Notes under the pieces: generated by a model
The model's database searches: none
Seen by the model: only the letters and a program-made list of their open reading frames with translations
What the model was told of the DNA's origin: nothing
Position numbers and translations under genes: made by a program
From: Schaalia canis
Lineage (GTDB): Bacteria > Actinomycetota > Actinomycetes > Actinomycetales > Actinomycetaceae
NCBI RefSeq assembly: GCF_003858455.1
Contig: NZ_RQZF01000003.1
Location: 186,001 to 250,000 of the forward strand
Length of the DNA stretch: 64,000 nt
Direction: 5' to 3'
In this document: positions 26,168 to 34,927 of the stretch, piece after piece
How positions within the stretch are numbered: the first letter of the stretch is position 1
Layout of the letters: every line of letters begins with the position of its first letter

Positions 26168-27520
26168 TCACAGGGCCAGCCGGTCGCGTACAACGTAGGA
26201 CAGGTGAGCAGCAACCTCATCAGCCGTTTCCTGGGTGGCGGCCTCAACCATGACGCGAACCAGGGGTTCAGTGCCGGAGGGACGTAGGAGCACACGGCCT
26301 GACTCTCCAAGGCGCGCTTCGGCGGCGCGCACGGCCTCGGCCAAGCCTTCATCCGTTGCACAGCGCGCGCGATCCACACCCGAGACATTCACCAAGGTCT
26401 GCGGCAGACGCTTCACGAAGGAGGTCAGATCAGCCAGGTCACGACCACTTTGCTTGACCATGCGGGCAAGCATGAGCGAGGTCAGCACGCCATCACCGGT
26501 TGTCGCATGATCGGAGGCGATAATGTGCCCGGACTGTTCACCACCCAGGTTGTAGCCGCCAGAAAGCATCGCCTCAAGAACGTAGCGGTCCCCCACGCCC
26601 GTCTGGATGGTGTTAATTCCGGCCTCTTGCATCGCAAGGAGCAAACCCAGGTTCGACATGACGGTGACAACCAGGGTGTTGTCGGCAAGGGTGCCAGCAT
26701 CACGCATATGAACAGCCAATGCGCCCATAATCTTGTCACCGTCAATAAGGTTGCCATTACGATCGACAGCCAAACAACGGTCAGCATCACCGTCGTAGGC
26801 AACACCGAAATCAGCCTCAGAAGCCGCAGTGACAGCCTGGAGTTGTTCAGGATGGGTGGAGCCCGCCTTCGCATTGATATTGCGACCATCAGGGGAGGCA
26901 TTGATGACAACCACGTCTGCACCGGCTTCACGCAGAGCTTCGGGACCAAGCATAGACGCCCCACCATTAGCGCAATCCACGGCGATGCGCAGACCACGCA
27001 GATCACAATTCGTGGCTTTCACCAGGTGATCAATGTAGGACTTTTCTGCCCAATCGTCGTCGTAGCCGACTTCACCAACGTTGGCGCCGATCGGGCGATC
27101 CCACTCGGTTCCAATGAGGGCCTGGATCTTATCTTCAACCGAGTCTGCCAGCTTGTAGCCGCCGTGGGCGAAGAACTTGATGCCGTTATCGGGCATGGGG
27201 TTATGGGAGGCGGAGATCATGACGCCAAGGTCAATATCGTCGGCGGTGGCGGTAATGTGGGCGACCGTTGGCGTGGATACTACGCCAATGCGGACGACAT
27301 CCATTCCGGCGGAGGCCAAGCCCGCGGCAAGAGCATGGTCAAGGAACTCGCCAGAGATACGCGTGTCACGTCCAATCACGGCCTTTGGCTTTTGACCGTC
27401 TGGGCCGGGGCCACCACCGATCAGGCGGGCTGCGGCTTCACCGAGCTGAAGGGCGAGGGTAGCGGTAATGTCCTTATTTGCCAGACCGCGCACGCCGTCG
27501 GTGCCGAAGATGCGTGACAT
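26168..27520 (-). CDS. glmM: Phosphoglucosamine mutase
   Basis: 450 aa; converts glucosamine-6-phosphate to glucosamine-1-phosphate. The phosphoserine loop is GVMISASHNPMPDNGIKFF, with Ser near 104. The metal loop is VAYDGDADRCLAVD near 245, the sugar-binding loop GGEQSGHIIASDHATTGDG near 330, and the phosphate-binding loop RPSGTEPLVRVMVE near 420. Start ATG 27520 (MSRIFGTDGVRGLANKD) has AAGGGG upstream; the frame is open further but not conserved. It is downstream of rpsI on the same strand, separated by that operon's terminator. Confidence 0.97.
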   Translation of the reverse strand: MSRIFGTDGVRGLANKDITATLALQLGEAAARLIGGGPGPDGQKPKAVIGRDTRISGEFLDHALAAGLASAGMDVVRIGVVSTPTVAHITATADDIDLGVMISASHNPMPDNGIKFFAHGGYKLADSVEDKIQALIGTEWDRPIGANVGEVGYDDDWAEKSYIDHLVKATNCDLRGLRIAVDCANGGASMLGPEALREAGADVVVINASPDGRNINAKAGSTHPEQLQAVTAASEADFGVAYDGDADRCLAVDRNGNLIDGDKIMGALAVHMRDAGTLADNTLVVTVMSNLGLLLAMQEAGINTIQTGVGDRYVLEAMLSGGYNLGGEQSGHIIASDHATTGDGVLTSLMLARMVKQSGRDLADLTSFVKRLPQTLVNVSGVDRARCATDEGLAEAVRAAEARLGESGRVLLRPSGTEPLVRVMVEAATQETADEVAAHLSYVVRDRLAL

Positions 27521-27646
27521 GGGTAGTTCCCCTTTCTGCGCGCCACAAGGTGATGGCGCTGGTGAATGTTCCTGCACACAGCAGTATGTCCACAGTGATT
27601 TTACGGCGTGAAGGTGGTGGCGCGCATTCAACGGGCGCATCAAAGC

Positions 27647-27683
27647 ACAACACCCCGCTGGGTTGAACCCAGCGGGGTGTTGT
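27647..27683 (-). terminator. Terminator of the rplM-rpsI operon
   Basis: An almost uninterrupted palindrome: a 16-bp GC-rich stem (27647-27662 with 27668-27683) around a TTGAA loop, 31 bases beyond the rpsI stop. Confidence 0.85.
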
Positions 27684-27714
27684 TTCTGTGTTCCGCCACA
27701 AGGCGGATGACAGA

Positions 27715-28206
27715 TCAGCGCTTGGAGTATTGAGGCGCCTTGCGTGCCTTCTTGAGGCCTGCCTTCTTACGCTCAATGGCGCGGGCGTCGCGGGTAAGGA
27801 AGCCAGCCTTCTTCAGAGCGGGACGGTTTGCCTCACGGTCGATCTCGTTGAGAGCGCGGGCGATGCCCAGGCGGAGGGCGCCAGCCTGGCCGGAGATGCC
27901 GCCGCCGTTGATACGAGCGATGACATCGAAACGACCGTCGAGATCAAGCAGAACGAAGGGGGACTTCACCAGCTGCTGGTGCAGCTTGTTGGGGAAGTAG
28001 TCCTCCAGGGGGCGGCCGTTGATGGTCCACTGGCCGGAGCCGGGAACCAGACGGACGCGGGCAACAGCCTCCTTGCGGCGGCCGAGGCCGGCGCCGGGGG
28101 CGGTGATGGACTGACCGGCGCCAGCGGGAGCTGACTCGGTTTCAGTGGTGTACGAGCTAGGGGTGGTTTCCTCATCCAGCTCGACGAGCTCGGTGGTGTC
28201 AGCCAC
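27715..28206 (-). CDS. rpsI: 30S ribosomal protein S9
   Basis: 163 aa. The S9 core starts at about residue 40 ([20 protein letters not shown]) and ends with the conserved basic tail [12 protein letters not shown] that contacts P-site tRNA. About 38 extra N-terminal residues are acidic and Thr/Glu-rich, an extension common in actinobacterial S9. It follows rplM by 44 bases. Confidence 0.98.
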   Translation of the reverse strand: MADTTELVELDEETTPSSYTTETESAPAGAGQSITAPGAGLGRRKEAVARVRLVPGSGQWTINGRPLEDYFPNKLHQQLVKSPFVLLDLDGRFDVIARINGGGISGQAGALRLGIARALNEIDREANRPALKKAGFLTRDARAIERKKAGLKKARKAPQYSKR

Positions 28207-28250
28207 AGTTCTCCTCAGTGCAGTTCGTAGTGCTCAGAAGCGCGACGCGC

Positions 28251-28694
28251 TCACTGGGCGACCTGGGTGATTTCGAAGGGGACGGGAGCCTGGGCTGCGT
28301 GCGGGTGCTCAGCACCTGCGTAGACGTGCAGCTTCTTGAGCTGCTTACGGCCAAGGCTGTTGTGGGGAAGCATGCCGCGAACGGCCTTCTCGATTGCGCG
28401 CTCAGGGCGCTCTGCGAGGAGGTCGCGGTAGCTGACGGCGCGCAGACCGCCGGGGCGGCCGGAGTGGCGGTAGGCCATCTTCTGTTCGGCCTTCTTGCCC
28501 GACAGAGCAATCTTGTCAGCGTTGATGACGATGACGTAGTCGCCCATATCCATGTGAGGGGCGAACGTCGGCTTGTGCTTCCCACGAAGGAGGGTGGCGA
28601 CATGAGACGCCAGACGACCCAGGACAACGTCAGTGGCGTCGATGACGTACCACTGCTTGTTAGCGTCCCCAGGCTTGGGTGAATAGGTGCGCAC
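28251..28694 (-). CDS. rplM: 50S ribosomal protein L13
   Basis: 147 aa from GTG 28694 (start [10 protein letters not shown]), with GAAGG eight bases upstream; this matches the mycobacterial length exactly. A TTG five codons earlier is less likely. Core motifs are [35 protein letters not shown] and [18 protein letters not shown]13 is an early-assembly protein of the large subunit. First gene of the rplM-rpsI operon. Confidence 0.97.
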   Translation of the reverse strand: MRTYSPKPGDANKQWYVIDATDVVLGRLASHVATLLRGKHKPTFAPHMDMGDYVIVINADKIALSGKKAEQKMAYRHSGRPGGLRAVSYRDLLAERPERAIEKAVRGMLPHNSLGRKQLKKLHVYAGAEHPHAAQAPVPFEITQVAQ

Positions 28695-28826
28695 GGGCGT
28701 AACCTTCAATTCTTTCTGTCATGGAACGAGCCGGAGCCACTGCAATACGGGGCCGGGCACGCTCACGATGAGATCGGTTAGCGCGAAGCGTCAGCGTTCA
28801 TGCATTCGGCGAGTGGGAAGGCACCG

Positions 28827-28855
28827 ATAATGCGGCTGACGCACAGCGTTGACAA
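28827..28855 (-). promoter_or_regulatory. Candidate promoter of rplM-rpsI
   Basis: On the minus strand TTGTCA (28850-28855) and CATTAT (28827-28832) are 17 bases apart. This leaves a leader of about 125 bases before rplM. Confidence 0.55.
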
Positions 28856-28953
28856 TTCTAGCTGTGCGGCATCTCTCCGGTCAAAGCCCTACCGGGACTG
28901 TGGCAGACTCCACCCAACTACCCGCTTTTCTTCCTACCCTGCTCATAAGGCCT

Positions 28954-30000
28954 CTACCCGTCGCAGCAGTCACCCTGCTTGCCAGCGGCAGGAACCTCGT
29001 CACGACGCCGACGTGCCGCTGCCGCCCTCGTCGCCCACTCCCCGGCGGGTGGATAGTCCACACGCTGCAAGGTCAAACCATGAGCGGGGGCAATCGGCGC
29101 GGCCTGCTCCCGCGAGCGCGCCGCAAGCAGCTCTGCCATCCACCCCACTGCGCGTCGGCCACTGCCTACCTCAATGGCCGCCCCAACGAGGGAACGCACC
29201 ATGGAATGACAGAACGCATCTGCCTCCACCTCGGCTTCGATCACTCCCCCATCGGCTCGCGAAAAACGCAAGGTACGCAGAGTACGTATGGTGGTAGCGC
29301 CCTGCCGAGGACGGCAGTAGGCAAGGAAGTCATGCTCGCCAAGGAGCGCGACGGCAGCCTCGTTCATGGCGTCAACGTCTAATGCGCCTCCACCCAACCA
29401 CACGACATCATGCCGACGCAGTGGGCTGCGGGCCGCTTGCCCATCGCTCATTCGGTACACATAGGCTCGGCCGATGGCGCTGAATCGCGCATCAAAATCA
29501 GAGGAAACGGGCTGAACTGCGTGGATGAGAACATCGCTTGTTCCGCGGGGGACCCGCTGGCCTCGCTCTTCGCAGTACTGCGCGTAGCGGCGGGCAAGGA
29601 TGCTATTGATCCTGTGGCTCAGCCTCTCCCCTGCTTGGATTGTGAGGGCGTGAATTGTCTGGGCCTGTGTTGGAAGCTCCCGCGCGGCGAGTGACTCGGC
29701 ACTGCGCTCTTGAGCTGACGTACTCGAGCGAGCCCGAAGCGCGCTCTCCCAGAGGTTCTGCGGCAGATCAGCGTGGGCAGTTTGTGCGCTGGCGTGCACC
29801 CCAGCGTCGGTGCGGCCAGCGACGGTGAGGGTGACGGGCCCGCGAGCGATCATGCTCAGAACTTCGCTGATTTCCCCTTCCACGGTGCGTAAGCCAGGCT
29901 GGGTGGCCCATCCGTGAAAAAGGGTCCCGTCATAAGCCAGGTCCAGGCGCAGACGATGAGAAGCTCCCTGTGACAGTTCGGGGGGGTGTGACAGTGCCAT
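28954..30000 (-). CDS. truA: tRNA pseudouridine(38-40) synthase TruA
   Basis: 348 aa. Isomerises U38-U40 in tRNA anticodon arms. The catalytic Asp is in VAGRTDAGVHASAQ near 65. LDLAYDGTLFHGWATQPG near 20 and DAFCHSMVRSLVGAAIEVG near 270 are family blocks. It is longer than E. coli TruA (270 aa) because of a Ser/Ala-rich insert at about 90-130 and a C-terminal tail. I start at ATG 30000 (MALSHPPELS), behind GGAAG; the longer frame would overlap the upstream ABC gene. It sits between rplQ and rplM in actinobacterial order, but here rplQ is 10.8 kb away. Confidence 0.94.
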   Translation of the reverse strand: MALSHPPELSQGASHRLRLDLAYDGTLFHGWATQPGLRTVEGEISEVLSMIARGPVTLTVAGRTDAGVHASAQTAHADLPQNLWESALRARSSTSAQERSAESLAARELPTQAQTIHALTIQAGERLSHRINSILARRYAQYCEERGQRVPRGTSDVLIHAVQPVSSDFDARFSAIGRAYVYRMSDGQAARSPLRRHDVVWLGGGALDVDAMNEAAVALLGEHDFLAYCRPRQGATTIRTLRTLRFSRADGGVIEAEVEADAFCHSMVRSLVGAAIEVGSGRRAVGWMAELLAARSREQAAPIAPAHGLTLQRVDYPPAGEWATRAAAARRRRDEVPAAGKQGDCCDG

Positions 30001-30041
30001 GGGTTCATCTTCCGTCTGCTGAGAGTGGGACAGGCACGATT

Positions 30042-30965
30042 TTAGCGGCGCTCCTCCAACCATTGTGCGGCAAGGACATGAGCGGGCAGACCTTCGTTGA
30101 CGCTGCGGGCATTGAGGGCAATAAGGTCCTCGCTTGTGAGCTTTGCACTGATGGCATTAAGTGCTTGCACGGCGTCGTCGCTCAGTCTTTCAGAGACAAG
30201 GGGGACAACATTGGACGCCAGGAAAAGACCGCGAGGGTCTTCCAAGGTGACGAGGTCGTGCGTGGCGATAGCAGGATCAGCCGTGTAGATATTCGCCAAT
30301 TGGATGTCACCGTCGCGCAAGGCTTTGACGGTTAATGCCCCGCCACTATCTTCAATGGGAGTGAATCCAATGGTGACGCCGTAGAGGGCTTTGAGACCTG
30401 CCGGGCCGTAAGGTCTTTGTTCAGCCTCTGAGTTCGCACCTAAGATCATCGGCTCAGTCACCGAGGAAAGGTCGTCAATGGTGCGCAGGTTCCAGCGTTC
30501 GGCGAACTCGCGGGTCACAGTGTAGGAGTCTTGATCGCTAGCTGGCGCGGCGTGGAGGACCCGCAGACCGCCGGGAGCTGCCGCCTGCAATTCCACCTGC
30601 ACTTGGTCTGCTTGGCGAGCGGGAGTGTCGGGACGCCAATATTGCAAGAGGTTTCCCGAGTATTCCGGGAATACGTCAATAGCCCCTGCTTCAATCTCAG
30701 GAAGGTAGACGTCACGCGGGCCGATACGCATGTGACGATCAACCGTGTAGCCTTCGGCTTCAAGTGTTTGCGCGTATATCTCAGCAATGATCTCGTTGGA
30801 GTAATAGTCCTGCGATCCAACAACGATTGCCGCATCAGTGTTGCCCTGCTCTGGCGAGTCACCAAAAGGATCGGATGCTGCGCAGCCAGCGGCCAGACAG
30901 GTGAGCGCAAGGAGAGCCGGAAGAAGTCGTCGGCCCTGCCAGGCAGTGATTCGGCGTGAGCTCAT
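30042..30965 (-). CDS. Osmoprotectant (glycine betaine/choline) ABC transporter, substrate-binding lipoprotein
   Basis: 307 aa. Signal peptide with lipobox LAAGC near 24-28, so it is tethered to the outer face of the membrane. The OpuAC/ProX-like fold shows IVVGSQDYYSNEIIAEIYAQ, DVYLPEIEAGAIDVFPEYSG and DDLSSVTEPMILGANSE; the first two are the usual ligand-pocket strands. The ligand is a quaternary amine by family, not proven. Last gene of a four-gene operon (ATPase, permease, permease, binding protein) with four-base overlaps between neighbours. Confidence 0.92.
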   Translation of the reverse strand: MSSRRITAWQGRRLLPALLALTCLAAGCAASDPFGDSPEQGNTDAAIVVGSQDYYSNEIIAEIYAQTLEAEGYTVDRHMRIGPRDVYLPEIEAGAIDVFPEYSGNLLQYWRPDTPARQADQVQVELQAAAPGGLRVLHAAPASDQDSYTVTREFAERWNLRTIDDLSSVTEPMILGANSEAEQRPYGPAGLKALYGVTIGFTPIEDSGGALTVKALRDGDIQLANIYTADPAIATHDLVTLEDPRGLFLASNVVPLVSERLSDDAVQALNAISAKLTSEDLIALNARSVNEGLPAHVLAAQWLEERR

Positions 30966-31648
30966 GGTGTGGCCTTCCCTGTGGATGAATGTGGCCGGGC
31001 TTTCCTGGTGGCGTAGCGTTGTGCGGCCCCAAGTAGCACCTCAATGAGGAGGGCAATGAGGGTGACAAGAAGGGCAGCTCCAAGCATCTGCGCGTAGTCG
31101 CGGGTTTTCAGACCGATGAAAAGGAAACGCCCAAGGCCAAGGTCTGCGGTGTAAGCCGCAAGCGTGGCAGTGGCAACAATCTGTATAGAGGCTGCTCGTA
31201 TGCCGCCAACAATAGTGGGCAGAGCAAGAGGGATTTCGACCGAGCGGAGAACCTGTAGAGGACTCATGCCGATAGCGCGTGCCGCCAGTGGAATAGAGGG
31301 GTCTATCGCGTGCACACCAGAGTAGGTGGCCGCAAGGAGTGACGGCAGGGCAAGAATAACCAGAGCATAGAGGGGTGCTTGCATACCGATGCCGAACCAC
31401 AAGCCAAAGAGCGTAAGCAACCCGAGGGTGGGAATTGACCGGGCAGCACCTGTCAGCGCGCCCATAATGCCTGATCCTCGTCGGGCGTGCCCGATAATAA
31501 GGCCAAGAGGGATCGCCAGCATTGCAGCGAGCACCAGCGCCAGAAGATAGATCCCGAGATGCTCCCAAATCCGCATGCCAATTCCGCTGGAACCCACCCA
31601 GTGTCCGGGAGTGAAAAGCCAGGCAATAGCCTCGTACAGGAGTCTCAT
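30962..31648 (-). CDS. Osmoprotectant ABC transporter permease (second)
   Basis: 228 aa from ATG 31648, which has AAGGAG six bases upstream. Five or six helices. The cytoplasmic EAA loop is AIDPSIPLAARAIGMSPLQV, with EIPLALPTIVGGIRAAS behind it, as in OpuCB/OpuCD (YehW-type) permeases. TADLGLGRFLFIGL is another family block. Overlaps its neighbours on both sides by four bases. Confidence 0.92.
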   Translation of the reverse strand: MRLLYEAIAWLFTPGHWVGSSGIGMRIWEHLGIYLLALVLAAMLAIPLGLIIGHARRGSGIMGALTGAARSIPTLGLLTLFGLWFGIGMQAPLYALVILALPSLLAATYSGVHAIDPSIPLAARAIGMSPLQVLRSVEIPLALPTIVGGIRAASIQIVATATLAAYTADLGLGRFLFIGLKTRDYAQMLGAALLVTLIALLIEVLLGAAQRYATRKARPHSSTGKATP

Positions 31649-32292
31649 CCTCGTCTCCTTACCTGCCTCGCCCACGGGAGTGCCAACCATGCGCACCCTC
31701 GAAGCGCGGTGTCGATTATGAGGGCAAGAAGCATGGTGACGATAACGCCGGTCCAGATCTCAACACTGATCCCGCGTTGAAAACCGTCAGTCAGAAGAGT
31801 TCCCAAAGTGGGAATGCCAATCAGAGCGCCGATCGGTACCAGGCCAATCGTCGACACCGCGACTACTCGTACCCCGGCGAAAAGCACGGGGCTCGCCAGA
31901 GGGAGATCGACCCGCCAAAAAATCGAGCGCGGCGAGTTGCCAATCGCAATGGCAGCTTCGCGAATACGAGGGTCAACGGAGTGGAAGGCGTCAACAGCAC
32001 TGCGTACCATCAACGCCACGCCGTAGAGGGTCAGAGCAATCATCATTGTCAGCGGAGAGCGCAGCGGCACCCCGAAGATGGCAGGGATGACAATAAGTAA
32101 CGGCAGCGCGGGAATCGCATAGAGCAAGGTTGCTCCACTCAGAAGCATCCCACCAATTTTGGGGTACTTATAGGCCAGTCGCCCCAAGGGCACCGCAAGA
32201 ATCGTGGCGGCAATGATTGGCGGCACACTCAACCACAGGTGGTCGATGAGATAGTCAACCACCATCATCCAATTGTGCTGAAGCCAGTTCAC
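31645..32292 (-). CDS. Osmoprotectant ABC transporter permease (first)
   Basis: 215 aa from GTG 32292, overlapping the ATPase stop (GTGA). It has about six helices. The EAA loop is SVDPRIREAAIAIGNSPRSI, followed by RVDLPLASPVLFAGVRVV. PALPLLIVIPAIFGVPLRS is typical of OpuC-type channels. With the second permease it forms a heterodimeric pore. Confidence 0.92.
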   Translation of the reverse strand: MNWLQHNWMMVVDYLIDHLWLSVPPIIAATILAVPLGRLAYKYPKIGGMLLSGATLLYAIPALPLLIVIPAIFGVPLRSPLTMMIALTLYGVALMVRSAVDAFHSVDPRIREAAIAIGNSPRSIFWRVDLPLASPVLFAGVRVVAVSTIGLVPIGALIGIPTLGTLLTDGFQRGISVEIWTGVIVTMLLALIIDTALRGCAWLALPWARQVRRRG

Positions 32293-33116
32293 GATGTGTG
32301 CTGTCCTGCTGTAATCACGCCAAGGGGAGTGCCATTGGGGTCAAGCACAATGTCTTTGCCTTGCATGTGCTCAACACTGAGCTGGCGTCCGCCTTGGCAT
32401 GCGCCGATGAAGCGCGCGACAAAGTCATTGGCTGGTGCTGAGAGGATTTCAGCAGGGGTTCCAGCTTGGGCAATATGGCCGCCTTCTTGCAAAACCACTA
32501 CCTCATCTCCAATTCGGAATGCCTCATCCACGTCATGCGTTACGAAGATCAGGGTTTTCCCGATCTCGCTTTGTAAACGAATGAGCTCGTCTTGAAGTTC
32601 GCGCCGGACAATCGGATCGACGGCTCCAAAAGGTTCATCCATCAAAAGGATGTTGGGGTTCGTGGCAAGTGCGCGAGCAACTCCCACACGCTGCTGCTGG
32701 CCGCCTGAAAGCTCTGCCGGATAACGTTTGGCTAATTGTGGGTCGAGGCCGACGCGCTCCAGGAGCTCGCACGCTTGAGCGCGCGCCTGTTTTTTCGGTA
32801 CTCCATTCAGTATCGGCACAGTGGCGATATTGTCAGCGACAGTGCGGTGCGGCATGAGTCCACCGGCTTGGAGCACATATCCGATGGAACGGCGGAGCTG
32901 AACAGGATCGCGTGTCAGGATATCTTCCCCGTCAATGAGCACTGTGCCCGAGGTGGGGTCAACCATGCGGTTCACCATGCGAAGAAGTGTTGTTTTCCCT
33001 GATCCTGATGAACCCAGAAAGGCAACTGAGCGACCACTGCCGATAGTGAAGGAGAAGTCACTCACCGCGACTGTCCCACCGGGAAAGGTTTTGGAGACGG
33101 ACTTGAACTCAATCAT
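32289..33116 (-). CDS. Osmoprotectant ABC transporter ATP-binding protein
   Basis: 275 aa from ATG 33116 (MIEFKSVSKTFPGG). Walker A is FLGSSGSGKTTLLRMVNRMV near 35, the Q-loop GYVLQAGGLMPHRTV, the signature LSGGQQQRVGVARAL near 134, Walker B ILLMDEPFGAVDP near 154, then the switch His in ILVTHD-like IFVTHDVDEA. The C-terminal part beyond about 240 is short and has no clear CBS pair, unlike OpuCA. First gene of the operon; no obvious operator upstream. Confidence 0.93.
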   Translation of the reverse strand: MIEFKSVSKTFPGGTVAVSDFSFTIGSGRSVAFLGSSGSGKTTLLRMVNRMVDPTSGTVLIDGEDILTRDPVQLRRSIGYVLQAGGLMPHRTVADNIATVPILNGVPKKQARAQACELLERVGLDPQLAKRYPAELSGGQQQRVGVARALATNPNILLMDEPFGAVDPIVRRELQDELIRLQSEIGKTLIFVTHDVDEAFRIGDEVVVLQEGGHIAQAGTPAEILSAPANDFVARFIGACQGGRQLSVEHMQGKDIVLDPNGTPLGVITAGQHTS

Positions 33117-33212
33117 GTAATGACCTTGTCGTGTGGCTACTGACGTGTACTGAACGCTATCAGCTCTGCGATGTTCTGGCAGAGCCAACGGAGGCGTAAG
33201 AACGCAGACATA

Positions 33213-33252
33213 GTGATGGGCGGCGGATCATTCCTGATCCACCGCCCATCAC
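33213..33252 (-). terminator. Terminator after the repeat-rich LAKTG protein
   Basis: An 18-bp stem (33213-33230 with 33235-33252) with one G-U pair in the minus-strand RNA and a 4-base loop, 54 bases beyond the stop. Confidence 0.75.
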
Positions 33253-33306
33253 TACTCGTCCATGAAGGTGCTCACAACACAATCGTCAAGACTGCGTGTT
33301 GAGGCC

Positions 33307-34683
33307 TTAGGAATTGCGACGACGAACAATCGTCAGCGAAGCACCGGCTGCGAGGATAAGACCTGCTGCGGCGAGAAGGCCACTCTCAAAGCCGGTCTTT
33401 GCCAGGCCACCCTTGGTCGAGGGTTCCTTCTGAGCGGACTTGTTAGCATCCTTTGCCTGAGGCTTGGCAGAAGACTGACCCTTGTCCTTGTCCTGAGGCT
33501 GGGGTTGAGGCTGAGGCTTGGGCTTTCCCTGCCCCTTGTCATTACCCTGGTCCTTATCCTTACCCTGGTCGCCGCCCTGGCCCTGATCCTTATCCTTGCC
33601 CTGATCCTGGCCCTGGCCCTGATCCTTATCCTTGCCCTGGTCGCCATCCTGCTTGGGAGCGGCGGTGAAGGCCCACTTACCTACAGTGCTGAAGTGTGCG
33701 CAGCCGTCGCCAGTGTCCTTCTTGGCGTCCCAGCCTTGGAAGATCCATTCGCCATCGGCAACCTTCACAGTCTTTTCGGCTGGATCGGCAGGGAGAGTAA
33801 TGGCAGCTTCATTGGCGAACTTCACCTTGTCGGGCGTCTTCGCAGCAACTTCTTTAGGAAGATCCTTGCCTGGAGTTACCGACGCAAAGGAGGGCGACAG
33901 CGTGGCATCAGAGTAACGTTCAACTGCTGTTCCAGCGGGTGCGACGAGAGATTCAAAAACGCCAAAGTGCGGTCCACCGTTTTGGTGGTGATTCGGGTTA
34001 ACTGCAATCTGAGCGTAGGCGCTTGTGGCTCCAAGTGGCAGGGGCTCATCTGAACGGGTGCCAGCAGCAGGAACGGTCAGAGAGCCCTCAGGGAAGACAA
34101 CCTTTACTGAACGAGCTTTGTCTTTGAAAGCACTAAATGCCGGAGCCTTGAGGTCCTTGTCCTTAAGGCCCAACTGAATCACAACCTTGTTGTCATTCGT
34201 TACCACTGCATTGCCGTCAACCGCAAAAAGCTTCGCTGCTTCGGGAGAGGCCGCAGCAAAGGCAAGTTGCAACCTCTCCTGAGACAGTTCTCCGCGGTGG
34301 ATGGTCACTCCTGCAGGGATGACGGTGTCGAATGAAAACTGAGCGAGCAGTGACTGGTCGTCAACTCCCGGCTTTTGCTTGTTAGCCTCGTAAACCTGCG
34401 TCCACTTCTCCCAGAAACTCGCAAGATTCATGTCAAGCGCGAAGGACAATGCCTGCGAATCACGGCCCGGTACACACACGAGTCCCTTGAAGTTAGGACG
34501 ACTAGGGATATCTTGGCGGGAGACAACATTTCCCCCATCGGCGACACTTGTAGTCAACGAGGAACCATCAGACGCCTGCGCTTGCAAGGGCAGGGCAACG
34601 AGAGAAGTAAGAGGAAGAGCCGCAAGAGCTGCGATTGCCACGCCACTCTTGAGGGCGCGAGGCGCATTGAATGTAGAAGTCAT
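33307..34683 (-). CDS. LAKTG-anchored surface protein with Lys/Asp/Gln/Gly repeat stalk
   Basis: 458 aa from ATG 34683 (MTSTFNAPRALK), which leaves a purine-rich site upstream; ATG 34689 is an alternative. Signal peptide to about residue 40 (VALPLQAQAS). Residues 45-340 form an unrecognised globular region (VCVPGRDSQALSFALDMNLA; NPNHHQNGGPHFGVFESLV). Residues about 345-420 are short degenerate repeats of K-D-K-D-Q-G-Q-G type and then K-P-Q-P, a likely wall-spanning stalk. The sorting signal is LAKTG plus a hydrophobic segment and VRRRNS. Anchoring would be by a class E sortase. A single-gene unit with its own terminator. Ligand unknown. Confidence 0.85.
   Translation of the reverse strand: MTSTFNAPRALKSGVAIAALAALPLTSLVALPLQAQASDGSSLTTSVADGGNVVSRQDIPSRPNFKGLVCVPGRDSQALSFALDMNLASFWEKWTQVYEANKQKPGVDDQSLLAQFSFDTVIPAGVTIHRGELSQERLQLAFAAASPEAAKLFAVDGNAVVTNDNKVVIQLGLKDKDLKAPAFSAFKDKARSVKVVFPEGSLTVPAAGTRSDEPLPLGATSAYAQIAVNPNHHQNGGPHFGVFESLVAPAGTAVERYSDATLSPSFASVTPGKDLPKEVAAKTPDKVKFANEAAITLPADPAEKTVKVADGEWIFQGWDAKKDTGDGCAHFSTVGKWAFTAAPKQDGDQGKDKDQGQGQDQGKDKDQGQGGDQGKDKDQGNDKGQGKPKPQPQPQPQDKDKGQSSAKPQAKDANKSAQKEPSTKGGLAKTGFESGLLAAAGLILAAGASLTIVRRRNS
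33548..33650. repeat. Degenerate tandem repeat in the stalk-coding region
   Basis: Repeats based on CCTGGTCCTTATCCTTACC, alternating with CCTGGCCCTGATCC, encode the K-D-K-D-Q-G units. Slippage here would change stalk length. Confidence 0.75.
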
Positions 34684-34927
34684 TGCCATCTTTCTTTTTG
34701 GTCGATTGATGCAGTACCTCAAGGGCATTGCCATCAGCTTAAAGCATATTGTGGGGTTGAGGAAAGGAGTGCAAAGAAGCTCACAAGGATTTCAGACTGC
34801 ATCTGACATGGGCAAATACATCCTGGTTGAAATGAGTTTTTCGCAATACCCGAAACTTAAGAGCTTTCAGAAAACTCAGAACTTCAGCCTTTCAGACAAT
34901 TCATCACAGGCAGACAAACCAGACGCC

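Noticed and set aside
26120-26175. Short imperfect CTCTxxTCACAGG repeats next to the glmM stop
   Set aside because: Four degenerate copies only, partly inside the coding end; too weak to call a repeat element.
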